Source of the DNA: an uncultured Shimia sp.
Lineage (GTDB): Bacteria; Pseudomonadota; Alphaproteobacteria; Rhodobacterales; Rhodobacteraceae
Length of the DNA stretch: 49,735 bases
Reading direction: 5' to 3'
Assembly: GCF_913054185.1 (NCBI RefSeq)
Contig: NZ_CAJXIV010000018.1
Span: forward strand, 1 to 49,735
The position numbers and the translations under genes were made by a program. The notes under the pieces were generated by a model that was not told the DNA's origin, did not search any database, and saw only the letters and a program-made list of their open reading frames with translations. Positions 17,419-24,728 of the stretch are shown one piece after another (position 1 is the stretch's first letter; each line of letters begins with the position of its first letter).

Positions 17419-18249
17419 TTAGGGCCCGCTAAAGTCTCGGTCATGTTGTAAGGACGGCACTTGCCTACGGGCCTTCTGAACCAATGTCAGGTCAATATCA
17501 ACAAGCGTCACGCCCGGTTCGGTTCCTGCATCCACCAAAACCTCTCCCCAGGGAGCGACAACCATGGAATGCCCATGTGTTTGGCGTGACTGTCCTTTGG
17601 AAGCTGGGTGCTTGCCGGTCTGTGCCGGCGCAATGACAAAACAACCGGTCTCAATAGCCCGGGCACGCAGCAGTGTCTCCCAATGCGCCGCACCTGTGAC
17701 GTGAGAAAAGGCCGCTGGAACCGTCAGGATTTCCGCCCCAGCTTGGGCCAGAGCCCGATGAAGCCCCCCAAAACGCACATCATAGCAAATAGACAAGCCC
17801 AGCTTGCCCAAAGGCGTATCAGCAACAACAGCTCGCTCGCCAGGCCGGTATCCGTCAGATTCCCGATAGGTCTCTTCCGGCGACACATCCACATCAAACA
17901 TATGGATCTTATCATATCGCGCGACAATCTCGCCTTCGGAAGAAACAACAAACGACCGATTGGCAAAACGCCCGTCCGCATCCTGCGTCTTTAGGCCGAT
18001 GCTGCCAATCAGAAGCCAAATTCCAAGTTCCGTACACAAATCGACCAGAGCCACAAGAGTCGCGTCCTTAGCCTCTGACGTTAGCACCGCTTCTTGGTGC
18101 ACGCGACTAGTCGATAGGCAATTCATCACTTCAGGCAAAAAGGCAAAGTCTGCACCTTGGCCTTTTGCTTCACGCAGCATTGCGTCGGCTGTTGCCAAAT
18201 TCTCCTCGGGCAAATCCGATGAGGTCATTTGAAGTAAGGCCACTCGCAT
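17419..18249 (-). CDS. Nit1-like carbon-nitrogen hydrolase
   Basis: 276 residues from ATG 18249; an in-frame GTG two codons earlier is possible. The nitrilase-superfamily triad is complete: Glu40 in FLPEVMN, Lys114 in YDKIHMFDVDV, and Cys155 in SICYDVRF. The KIHMFDV and ESDGYRPGE patches are closest to Nit1-type deaminated glutathione amidases (E. coli YbeM, mammalian NIT1), which repair a transaminated form of glutathione. The gene directly upstream is glutaredoxin grxC, 6 bp away, which fits glutathione metabolism. Omega-amidase is the main alternative. Confidence 0.88.
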   Translation of the reverse strand: MRVALLQMTSSDLPEENLATADAMLREAKGQGADFAFLPEVMNCLSTSRVHQEAVLTSEAKDATLVALVDLCTELGIWLLIGSIGLKTQDADGRFANRSFVVSSEGEIVARYDKIHMFDVDVSPEETYRESDGYRPGERAVVADTPLGKLGLSICYDVRFGGLHRALAQAGAEILTVPAAFSHVTGAAHWETLLRARAIETGCFVIAPAQTGKHPASKGQSRQTHGHSMVVAPWGEVLVDAGTEPGVTLVDIDLTLVQKARRQVPSLQHDRDFSGP

Positions 18250-18255
18250 AGCCAC

Positions 18256-18513
18256 TTAAGCCGCCAATAGAGGATCAAGCTTTCCTGCCTGCTCAAGCGC
18301 ATACAGGTCATCACAACCTCCAACATGAGTTTCCCCGACAAAAATCTGGGGCACAGTACGACCGCCATTTGCACGGGTTATCATTTCCGGCTTACGATCT
18401 GGATCCTGCAAAACATCAATCTCGACAAAAGAAATGTTTTTCTGGGCCAGAAGCCGTTTGGCGGCGTGGCAAAACCCACAAAGTGGGCTGGTGTAAATCT
18501 CAACCGGCTGCAT
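18256..18513 (-). CDS. grxC: Glutaredoxin 3
   Basis: 85 residues from ATG 18513, with AAGGAA 5 nt upstream. Fold and length match GrxC: VEIYTSPLCGFCHAAKRLL carries the redox pair as CGFC rather than the common CPYC, followed by GGRTVPQIFVG (cis-Pro) and HVGGCDDLYALEQ (glutathione binding). It reduces disulfides and mixed glutathione disulfides in the cytoplasm. It lies between comF and the Nit1-like gene in one operon. Confidence 0.94.
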   Translation of the reverse strand: MQPVEIYTSPLCGFCHAAKRLLAQKNISFVEIDVLQDPDRKPEMITRANGGRTVPQIFVGETHVGGCDDLYALEQAGKLDPLLAA

Positions 18514-18550
18514 AGCGTTTCCTTTTCCTCTTGGATCGTTTGTCAGGCAT

Positions 18551-19303
18551 TTAGGCATGCTTTGCAACGCGCGCCAGTGTCACGACTGACACTTCCTTGG
18601 CATTGGCCGTGAGACACGCGTCCGTTGCGACGCGCAAGGTTACCCCACTGGTCAAAACATCGTCTACCAATAACACTTTAGCTCCGGACAATAGCGATGC
18701 ACGCTTAGGATTAGGCTCGATCGCGCCTTTCAGTTTCCGGGCACGCTCTACCCGATTCAACCCCTCCAGACTTCCGAAACCTTTTGTTCGCAAGAGAAGG
18801 TCTGGGCAAAAAGTACCTCCAGCCTCACCCGCCAATCTCTCAGCCAAAAGAGCGGCCTGATTAAATCGGCGCCGCAAATACCGAAACCGATGCAAAGGGA
18901 CGGGAGCAATGACATCCACTTTGTCCAAAAGCGACTGAGCAGCATTAAAGAGCCACCGCCCAGCAGGACGCGCAATTTCTGTTCGGTCGCCATGCTTGAA
19001 CGCTAGGACGATTTGGCGCCCCGTAGCTTCATAAAGGAACGCTGATCGTCCTTGCTTCCAAGGCGGCGGGTCACTCAGGCAATCATCACACGCCACGCGA
19101 ATCTCGGCGGTATCAGCCGTGACAGGTCGACCACAAACGTCACATACCGCCGCTCCTATAAAGGCTGTCTGCGCCCAACAATCCGCACAAAGGCCAAAAT
19201 CACTTTCCACCATGTGGCCACAGGCCACACATCGTGGTGGGAACAAAAGGTGTATGGCGGTTTGAATCTTCGCCTTCACCCGCCTATTGTCCGCATCATG
19301 CAA
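18551..19303 (-). CDS. ComF-family phosphoribosyltransferase-like protein
   Basis: 250 residues from TTG 19303, supported by GAGG 6 nt upstream; a GTG 24 nt in is the alternative. An N-terminal zinc-finger region with Cys pairs (CVACG, CADC, CDVCG, CDDC) precedes a PRTase domain with the PRPP loop VLLVDDVLTSGVTL. Other family motifs are FKHGDRTEIARP and NQAALLAERLA. ComF proteins help take up or process DNA in competent bacteria; their role elsewhere is unclear. The start overlaps head to head with the methyltransferase at 19298 by 6 bp. Confidence 0.93.
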   Translation of the reverse strand: MHDADNRRVKAKIQTAIHLLFPPRCVACGHMVESDFGLCADCWAQTAFIGAAVCDVCGRPVTADTAEIRVACDDCLSDPPPWKQGRSAFLYEATGRQIVLAFKHGDRTEIARPAGRWLFNAAQSLLDKVDVIAPVPLHRFRYLRRRFNQAALLAERLAGEAGGTFCPDLLLRTKGFGSLEGLNRVERARKLKGAIEPNPKRASLLSGAKVLLVDDVLTSGVTLRVATDACLTANAKEVSVVTLARVAKHA

Positions 19304-20116
19304 AACAACCCTCGCCTCACTGATACAAATGCATTGCGACGCAACCGCGCGCGCGCCGATCTAACCACTGGAATGTTTCTGCACGAAGCAGCCATTACCG
19401 AGGTTCAGGATCGCCTCAACATGGTTAACAGAGAGTTTACGGCACCAGCCGTAGTGACCGGATTTCCTGGGGTTTGGAGCACATGTCTGCCAAATGCCAA
19501 GTTGATCTCCGACAATGACACTTTGGATTTGCAGCCCCAAAGGCATGATCTTGTGATACATGGACTGGGGCTACATTGGGCCGATGATCCTGTGGGACAA
19601 ATCATCCAATGTCGACGCGCTTTAAAGGACGACGGCCTCTGCCTCGTAGTCACCTTTGGCGGAAAAACATTACATGAGCTGCGTGCCTCACTGGCCCAAG
19701 CGGAAGCGGAAATCACAGGTGGGCTGTCCCCACGTGTTGCGCCGATGGGTGAAATACGTGATCTAGGCGCGCTACTGCAACGTTCCGGACTGGCATTGCC
19801 AGTTGCCGATTCTTTGCCTCTAAAAGTCACTTACGAAAGCCCTTGGGCCTTAATGAACGACCTTCGTTCAATGGGTGAAGGAAACGCTCTAATTGACCGA
19901 CTTCGCCACGCAACCCGCCGCTCAATTTTCACCCGAGCGAGTGAAATCTACACAGAGACATTCATGGAGGCTGGTCGGGTTCCCGCGACGTTCGAACTGA
20001 TCTTTTTAACTGGCTGGGCGCCTGATGCCAGCCAGCCGCAACCTCTGCGTCCTGGCTCAGCAACAAACAGACTCGCAGACGCTTTAAGCACGCCCGAATT
20101 CAAATTGCCCAAGTGA
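19298..20116 (+). CDS. BioC/NDUFAF5-like methyltransferase with a degenerate SAM motif
   Basis: 272 residues from ATG 19298. The N-terminal pattern (TDTNALRRNRARA, MFLHEAAITEVQDRL, VNREFTAPAVVTGFPG) and the core HDLVIHGLGLHWADDPVGQI and LCLVVTFGGKTLHELR match the bacterial NDUFAF5/BioC-like family. Where a class I methyltransferase should have a glycine-rich D-x-G-x-G loop, this reads VVTGFPGVW, so SAM binding is doubtful or unusual. NDUFAF5 hydroxylates an Arg of complex I; BioC methylates malonyl-ACP. The gene has no clear Shine-Dalgarno, and its ATG overlaps the comF start by 6 bp. Its AAGTGA end overlaps a possible GTG of hemH. Confidence 0.8.
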   Translation: MQNNPRLTDTNALRRNRARADLTTGMFLHEAAITEVQDRLNMVNREFTAPAVVTGFPGVWSTCLPNAKLISDNDTLDLQPQRHDLVIHGLGLHWADDPVGQIIQCRRALKDDGLCLVVTFGGKTLHELRASLAQAEAEITGGLSPRVAPMGEIRDLGALLQRSGLALPVADSLPLKVTYESPWALMNDLRSMGEGNALIDRLRHATRRSIFTRASEIYTETFMEAGRVPATFELIFLTGWAPDASQPQPLRPGSATNRLADALSTPEFKLPK

Positions 20117-20139
20117 CTCACTTACACGGACCACAGCCA

Positions 20140-21192
20140 ATGACCCAAGCTACATGCCCGGCCCACGCCCCGAAAGACCACCCAAAGGTGGCACGCGGCA
20201 AGACAGGCATTCTCCTCGCCAACCTCGGCACTCCAGATGACTACAGCTATTGGCCAATGCGTCGATATCTGAGTGAGTTTCTGTCGGACAAACGGGTGAT
20301 CGACTATCCGTCCTGGAAATGGCAACCACTGTTACAACTGATCATCCTGACCAAACGACCATTCTCCAGCGGTAAGGCCTATGAGTCCATTTGGGACAAG
20401 GAACACGGTGAAAGCCCGTTGATGGTGATCACCAAGGAGCAAACAGTCAAGATTGCGTCAGCCATGGAAGAAAAACATGGTGAACAAGTTATGGTGGATT
20501 TCTGTATGCGCTATGGCAACCCTTCGACCATTTCGAAAGTGCGCCAAATGGTGGCGGCGGGTTGTGAACGAATCCTGTTTTTCCCGCTTTATCCGCAATA
20601 CGCCGGGGCCACATCTGCAACTGCCAACGACCAGTTTTTTCGGGCTTTGATGGAAGAAAAATGGCAGCCGGCCGCGCGTACGGTGCCGGCATACTTTGAT
20701 CACCCAACCTACATCGATGCCTTGGCCAAATCGGTGGAAGATGCCTATGCCAAAGCCAAGAAGCGCCCTGACCTTTTGGTCGTATCCTATCACGGGATGC
20801 CAAAACGCTACCTACGAGAAGGCGATCCGTATCATTGCCAGTGCCAAAAAACCACGCGCCTGCTGAAGGAACGATTGGGTTGGCAAGACACCGATATTTG
20901 CACAACTTTCCAATCTCAGTTTGGACCTGAAGATTGGTTGCGACCCTATACCGTTGAAGAAGTTGCCCGCCTTGCCAAAGAAGACGGCAAAACCAATATC
21001 GCCGTGATTGCTCCTGCGTTCTCAGCCGATTGCATCGAAACACTGGAAGAGATCAACGAGGAGATCAAAGAGAGCTTTGAGGAAGCTGGCGGCAAGGATT
21101 TTCTCTACATTCCCTGTCTTAACGCTGACACTTCCCACATTACATCACTCTGCCAGATTATTGATGAGAACCTTGGAGGTTGGGTGAAGTAA
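20140..21192 (+). CDS. hemH: Ferrochelatase
   Basis: 350 residues from ATG 20140, preferred over a GTG at 20113 because homologues begin near MTQATCPAHAP. It inserts Fe(II) into protoporphyrin IX as the last step of heme synthesis. Motifs: ILLANLGTPDDYSYWPMRRYL, ESPLMVITKEQ (family GSP-like loop), FFPLYPQYAGATSAT, and the metal-binding His in VSYHGMPKRYL. The acidic C-terminal patch ETLEEINEEIKESFEEAGG (given in part) is also typical. Cys in HCQC are conserved in many alphaproteobacterial forms. It is translated shortly after the methyltransferase, and a terminator follows. Confidence 0.96.
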   Translation: MTQATCPAHAPKDHPKVARGKTGILLANLGTPDDYSYWPMRRYLSEFLSDKRVIDYPSWKWQPLLQLIILTKRPFSSGKAYESIWDKEHGESPLMVITKEQTVKIASAMEEKHGEQVMVDFCMRYGNPSTISKVRQMVAAGCERILFFPLYPQYAGATSATANDQFFRALMEEKWQPAARTVPAYFDHPTYIDALAKSVEDAYAKAKKRPDLLVVSYHGMPKRYLREGDPYHCQCQKTTRLLKERLGWQDTDICTTFQSQFGPEDWLRPYTVEEVARLAKEDGKTNIAVIAPAFSADCIETLEEINEEIKESFEEAGGKDFLYIPCLNADTSHITSLCQIIDENLGGWVK

Positions 21193-21241
21193 CCCAACCA
21201 AACTCTCTATTTTACAGATGTTCAGCAGGAACCAGAAAAAC

Positions 21242-21269
21242 AAAAAGGCGGAGCAAAGCCCCGCCTTTT
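21242..21269. terminator. Bidirectional terminator between hemH and the 60-residue gene
   Basis: AAAAGGCGG (21243-21251) pairs with CCGCCTTTT (21261-21269), with two further inner pairs past a mismatch. The A and T tracts serve both converging genes. Confidence 0.85.
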
Positions 21270-21295
21270 CGAATGTCAGATCGCTTTAGAGCGAC

Positions 21296-21478
21296 TTAGG
21301 ATGCAGCTGCAGCCGCGGCCACGATGACCAGCAGCAGAAGCGGTACCCAAACGTCGTTGCCAGAGCTACCAGCAGCTTCTTCGATCACAACAGGTTCAAC
21401 AACCGGATCGGCCATGGAGCCCGCGAACGCGGTGGAAGCAGCGGCAGTCAGAGCAGCAGCGAGAACAAGTTTCTTCAT
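21296..21478 (-). CDS. Small exported membrane peptide
   Basis: 60 residues from ATG 21478, with GGAGG 7 nt upstream. A clean signal peptide (MKKLVLAAALTAAASTAFAG), an acidic Pro/Val/Glu linker with Ser/Gly (EEAAGSSGND), and a C-terminal hydrophobic segment (VWVPLLLLVIVAAAAAAS). I recall similar peptides next to hemH in other roseobacters. They are sometimes mislabelled as ferrochelatase because of position. Function is unknown. An inner-membrane peptide facing the periplasm is the simplest topology. Confidence 0.78.
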   Translation of the reverse strand: MKKLVLAAALTAAASTAFAGSMADPVVEPVVIEEAAGSSGNDVWVPLLLLVIVAAAAAAS

Positions 21479-21623
21479 AATATCCTCCAGAATTCGCTTG
21501 CCACCATAACAATGAGGGCGATGACAAGCACCCAAGACTTACCTCGTGAAATGTCTAAACAGCAAAAAGCCGGTTTTGCAAACCCAAGATTGCCGATAGC
21601 CACCCACCAAGGTCCAAATGTCG

Positions 21624-22220
21624 TCAAATTAGCAACACTTGTGTGCCGACTTTTGTCAACGAAAACAATTCGGAGATGTGTTCATTGTACAGTCCGATGC
21701 ACCCATTTGAGGACCGGCGACCAATTTTGCGCGTGTCGTGCGTCCCGTGAATTCGGTAATAGGTCCAACTCAAATAAAGCGCATGGGTTCCCAATGGGTT
21801 ATCCGGACCAGGCCCAACATAATCAGGCCATTCAGGATTGCGCTTCTTCATCGAGGGTGTTGGCCGCCAGCTTGGCCCATCAACCTTGCGAACAACCTTG
21901 GTTCGACCGCGGCGGGTGAGGTCTTCGGTTAGAGGCACAGATGTTGGGTATAGTTTGTACACCGTCTCATCTTCGGACCAGTAATGCAGTGCACGCGACG
22001 TTACATCCACTAGAACGGCGCCGTTCCTGAGATTGTCAAAGTAAGGCGCCCAATCCAAAGAGCGAAAGCTCGAGATATTGCGAACCACAATGTCATCCAG
22101 ATCGCGCTCGACCTCTGTGGTTCCGGTCTCGGTTTGCGCAATCGCCGGCGCGCTCAAAAAAGCCGCGCCGCTTGCCAAAAAGGCACGACGGCCAAGTTTC
22201 TTAGACCGATCAACAGCCAT
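21624..22220 (-). CDS. Tat-exported L,D-transpeptidase (YkuD family)
   Basis: 198 residues with a twin-arginine-type signal (GRRAFLASGAAFLSAPAIAQ). The C-terminal catalytic domain shows YYRIHGTHDTRKIGRRSS then NGCIGLYNEHI, the HG...SxGC motif with Cys as nucleophile. Such enzymes make 3-3 peptidoglycan cross-links or attach proteins to the wall. GGAGG lies 6-7 nt before the ATG. A second, unrelated-looking member is at 22893-23390 with a CAP lipoprotein between them. Confidence 0.92.
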   Translation of the reverse strand: MAVDRSKKLGRRAFLASGAAFLSAPAIAQTETGTTEVERDLDDIVVRNISSFRSLDWAPYFDNLRNGAVLVDVTSRALHYWSEDETVYKLYPTSVPLTEDLTRRGRTKVVRKVDGPSWRPTPSMKKRNPEWPDYVGPGPDNPLGTHALYLSWTYYRIHGTHDTRKIGRRSSNGCIGLYNEHISELFSLTKVGTQVLLI

Positions 22221-22386
22221 TTTTTCCTCCAGAACCCACTTGATAAAGACCGGTCGATCATATGGCCGGAATGCCGCAGTCGCAAATCAATCAAGCGCAA
22301 AAGAGCAATGTCACGCCGATGTGGGTTTTCATAGCAACGTTGGGCAGGTAGGACTCTGCCAATCAATTCTTCGGGACGGAAACACA

Positions 22387-22902
22387 ATGCGCGTAATTGC
22401 ACTTTTGTTTGTAGTGGCTTTTGGCTTGGCAGCCTGCGGTGCGGGCGGGTCCAGCACAAAACAATACAAGATCTCAGCGAACAGTACGTCCCGAGTACAA
22501 TATCAAGTGCTGGATTCCATCAACGCATTGCGCGCAGCCGGTGGTGCCCCCGCTGTTGAATTGAATGGGCAACTGAACGCGGCGGCTGCCACGCACGCGC
22601 GTGATATGTCCCTTCAAAACCGTCCTTGGCACTTTGGCTCAGACGGCTCTTCACCTTTAGACCGCGTAGCGCGGGTTGGGTATTCCGGTGCACTTGTTGG
22701 AGAAACCATCAGCGAGACCTACGAATCAGAAGTGGAAACGCTGGCTGCGTGGATGCAACAAGATGACACGCGCGCGGTGATTTTGGACCCCAAAGCCCAG
22801 GACATGGGCTTTGCCTGGTTCCAGGAAGGCAGCGGAAAGATCTGGTGGACACTGGTGATGGGCAAGCGCAACATTGTGCAGCTGGCCGATTTTCAGGGGT
22901 AA
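22387..22902 (+). CDS. CAP-domain lipoprotein
   Basis: 171 residues from ATG 22387. A lipoprotein signal ends in LAAC (VAFGLAACGAG), so the mature protein is lipidated. The CAP/SCP domain follows: VLDSINALRAAGGAP, AAAATHARDMSLQN, HFGSDGSSPLDRVARVGY, then VGETISETYESE and WWTLVMGKRN. CAP proteins of bacteria sit in the envelope with varied roles. It is divergent from the transpeptidase at 22220 and overlaps the next transpeptidase tail-to-tail by 10 bp. Confidence 0.87.
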   Translation: MRVIALLFVVAFGLAACGAGGSSTKQYKISANSTSRVQYQVLDSINALRAAGGAPAVELNGQLNAAAATHARDMSLQNRPWHFGSDGSSPLDRVARVGYSGALVGETISETYESEVETLAAWMQQDDTRAVILDPKAQDMGFAWFQEGSGKIWWTLVMGKRNIVQLADFQG

Positions 22903-23390
22903 ATTGAGATAACCGTGCCGTTGTTCACCATGGCGTAAATCTCGCGAATTTCACGATCTGTGACCGCAATACAGCCCGCGGTCCAATCATTCTTGCCGTC
23001 ACGATATTTTTTTGGCCGGCCATGAATAAAGATGTCACCACCTGGAGATTTACCCAAAGACGCGGCATGTGATCGGTCAACGTTATTGGGATATGACACG
23101 CCTATCGAGAGATAGAACTGGCTGTTTGGGTTGCGGCGATCGATAAAGTAGTCACCCTCTGGCGTTTTGCCGTCGCCTTCCACTCGCTTGTGACCCACGG
23201 GTTGGAAACCGAGGTGCATATCATACGATTTCAAAACTTCGTTGTGGTGCATGAGGTAAATTTTGCGTTGTTCCTTAAACACAGCAACGCGGGTCACTTC
23301 TGGACCGTTGTATGACATAAATTTGCTGGAACAGCTTGCCAAGCCAAACGTCAAAACCGCAAGCAACAAAGCGGGAAACAAACGCATCAT
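22893..23390 (-). CDS. L,D-transpeptidase-like lipoprotein (ErfK/YafK type)
   Basis: 165 residues. A lipobox (LTFGLASC) indicates a lipidated precursor. The YkuD-like domain includes VGHKRVEGDGKTPEGDYF, GVSYPNNVDRSHAA, then GDIFIHGRPKK and the catalytic WTAGCIAVTDREI. The layout resembles YafK/DpaA-type enzymes, some of which cut rather than make peptidoglycan-lipoprotein bonds, so hydrolase activity is possible. AAGGAC lies 4 nt before the ATG pair. Its stop lies inside the 3' end of the CAP gene. Confidence 0.9.
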   Translation of the reverse strand: MMRLFPALLLAVLTFGLASCSSKFMSYNGPEVTRVAVFKEQRKIYLMHHNEVLKSYDMHLGFQPVGHKRVEGDGKTPEGDYFIDRRNPNSQFYLSIGVSYPNNVDRSHAASLGKSPGGDIFIHGRPKKYRDGKNDWTAGCIAVTDREIREIYAMVNNGTVISIYP

Positions 23391-23475
23391 TTAAGTCCTT
23401 TTTGTACCACTGCCTCTTTGGAGGGCTTTTAACAGATTGGGGCCATTTTGGCCTCTCACGGCTGCGTGATAGCAG

Positions 23476-24690
23476 CTATTTCCGAACAAATCTTGAAGCC
23501 AATTCCACATGCGACGACCAGCGGAATTGGTCGACGGTTTGAACCCAATCTAGGTGGTACCCTGCCGCGACCAAAGTCGCCGCATCACGTGCAAAAGTCA
23601 CCGGATTACAAGACACATAGGCGATTTCCGACAGGTCAGACTTGGCCAGCTCGGCAACCTGGGCTTCTGCCCCGGCGCGTGGCGGATCGATCACTGCAAA
23701 ATCATATTTAAGATCTTCTGAAACAATGGGATTTCGAAATAGGTCACGGGCTTCCACAGTGACCGGTTTAAGGCCTTGCGCCATGCGCCATCCAGCGTCC
23801 ATGGCGTCGACCATCGCCTTGTCGCCTTCCACGCCATGCATACGGTAGGTCATGGCCAGGGGCAGAGTAAATGTCCCGCACCCCGCGAAGAGGTCAATTC
23901 CGGAACCACCCTGCGTGATGGCCGCTTTGACTGAATTCAGAAGGGCAGTCTCTCCCTCAACGGTCGCCTGCAGAAAGGCACCTGGCGGAGGAACCACAGA
24001 CGCAGCGTCAAAACTCTGCGCCGGCACCATTCGTGTCGCGACCACTTCGCCATCCCATGTCAAGCGCGCCAACTTGAAACGCTCCACTTCCTGAGCCAAT
24101 CGGGCCAGCAGCGGTCCATCCAACGGTTTTCCACCAACAACGGCCATGTCTATGCCGGCGTCAGACAACGTGACGGTAGCGCTGATTTCCCCTTTGCGAG
24201 AGGAGGCAATTTGACAGAGCTGCAAGATAACCTCGCGGGCGGGCAGCAAGTCTGGGTGCAGCAGCTGGCAATCTGGAATCTCTACAATCACATCCGAAGC
24301 ACGGGCATGAAAACCCACCAAAGCCGCCTTTTTGGTGCGCCGCGCTGAGAACACCGCGCGTCGGCGGGATTTGGGGGGGGAGGTCAAGATCGGCCGCAAG
24401 TCTGCTTCCAAACCCTGTGCGGCAAGCGCTTGCCTGACAACCTCAACCTTCCACTCCGCCAAAAAGTCATCAGACGCATGTTGCAGCTGGCAACCGCCGC
24501 AAGATTTGAAATGACGGCACGGGGCTTTCACGCGGTGCTCAGATGGAGTCACAACCCGCATATTGGTCAACCGATTACCGTCGAGGTCTCCCTCCACGGT
24601 CTCTCCGGGAAGGGTCAAGGGGACATAGAGGGATCCGTCGGCGATTCCATCACCGTGCAGGCCCAAACGCTGGATATCAATCTGGCTCAT
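23476..24690 (-). CDS. TrmA/RlmD-type 23S rRNA (uracil-C5) methyltransferase
   Basis: 404 residues. An N-terminal TRAM-like segment (LGLHGDGIADGSLYVPLTL) is followed by iron-sulfur Cys (APCRHFKSCGGCQLQH) with a fourth candidate Cys in IPDCQLLHP. SAM motif GIDLFAGCGTFTLPLA, catalytic DPPRAG and VSCNPVTFARD, and the base Glu in SSHVELASRF complete the set. It methylates a uridine in 23S rRNA or tRNA; RlmD versus RlmC versus TrmA cannot be settled here. The start codon directly abuts a perfect 9-bp hairpin that contains its Shine-Dalgarno (24691-24715). Confidence 0.92.
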   Translation of the reverse strand: MSQIDIQRLGLHGDGIADGSLYVPLTLPGETVEGDLDGNRLTNMRVVTPSEHRVKAPCRHFKSCGGCQLQHASDDFLAEWKVEVVRQALAAQGLEADLRPILTSPPKSRRRAVFSARRTKKAALVGFHARASDVIVEIPDCQLLHPDLLPAREVILQLCQIASSRKGEISATVTLSDAGIDMAVVGGKPLDGPLLARLAQEVERFKLARLTWDGEVVATRMVPAQSFDAASVVPPPGAFLQATVEGETALLNSVKAAITQGGSGIDLFAGCGTFTLPLAMTYRMHGVEGDKAMVDAMDAGWRMAQGLKPVTVEARDLFRNPIVSEDLKYDFAVIDPPRAGAEAQVAELAKSDLSEIAYVSCNPVTFARDAATLVAAGYHLDWVQTVDQFRWSSHVELASRFVRK

Positions 24691-24715
24691 GCCCGTCCCT
24701 TAGTTGGGGACGGGC
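24691..24715 (-). promoter_or_regulatory. Hairpin sequestering the rlmD-like gene's ribosome binding site
   Basis: On the minus strand GCCCGTCCC, a 7-nt loop CAACTAA, then GGGACGGGC directly followed by the ATG at 24690. The Shine-Dalgarno-like AAGGGA lies in the loop and 3' arm, so folding would hide it. No T tract, so it is not a normal terminator for the ABC gene that ends 14 bp upstream. Confidence 0.6.
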
Positions 24716-24728
24716 ACAAGGTCAAATT

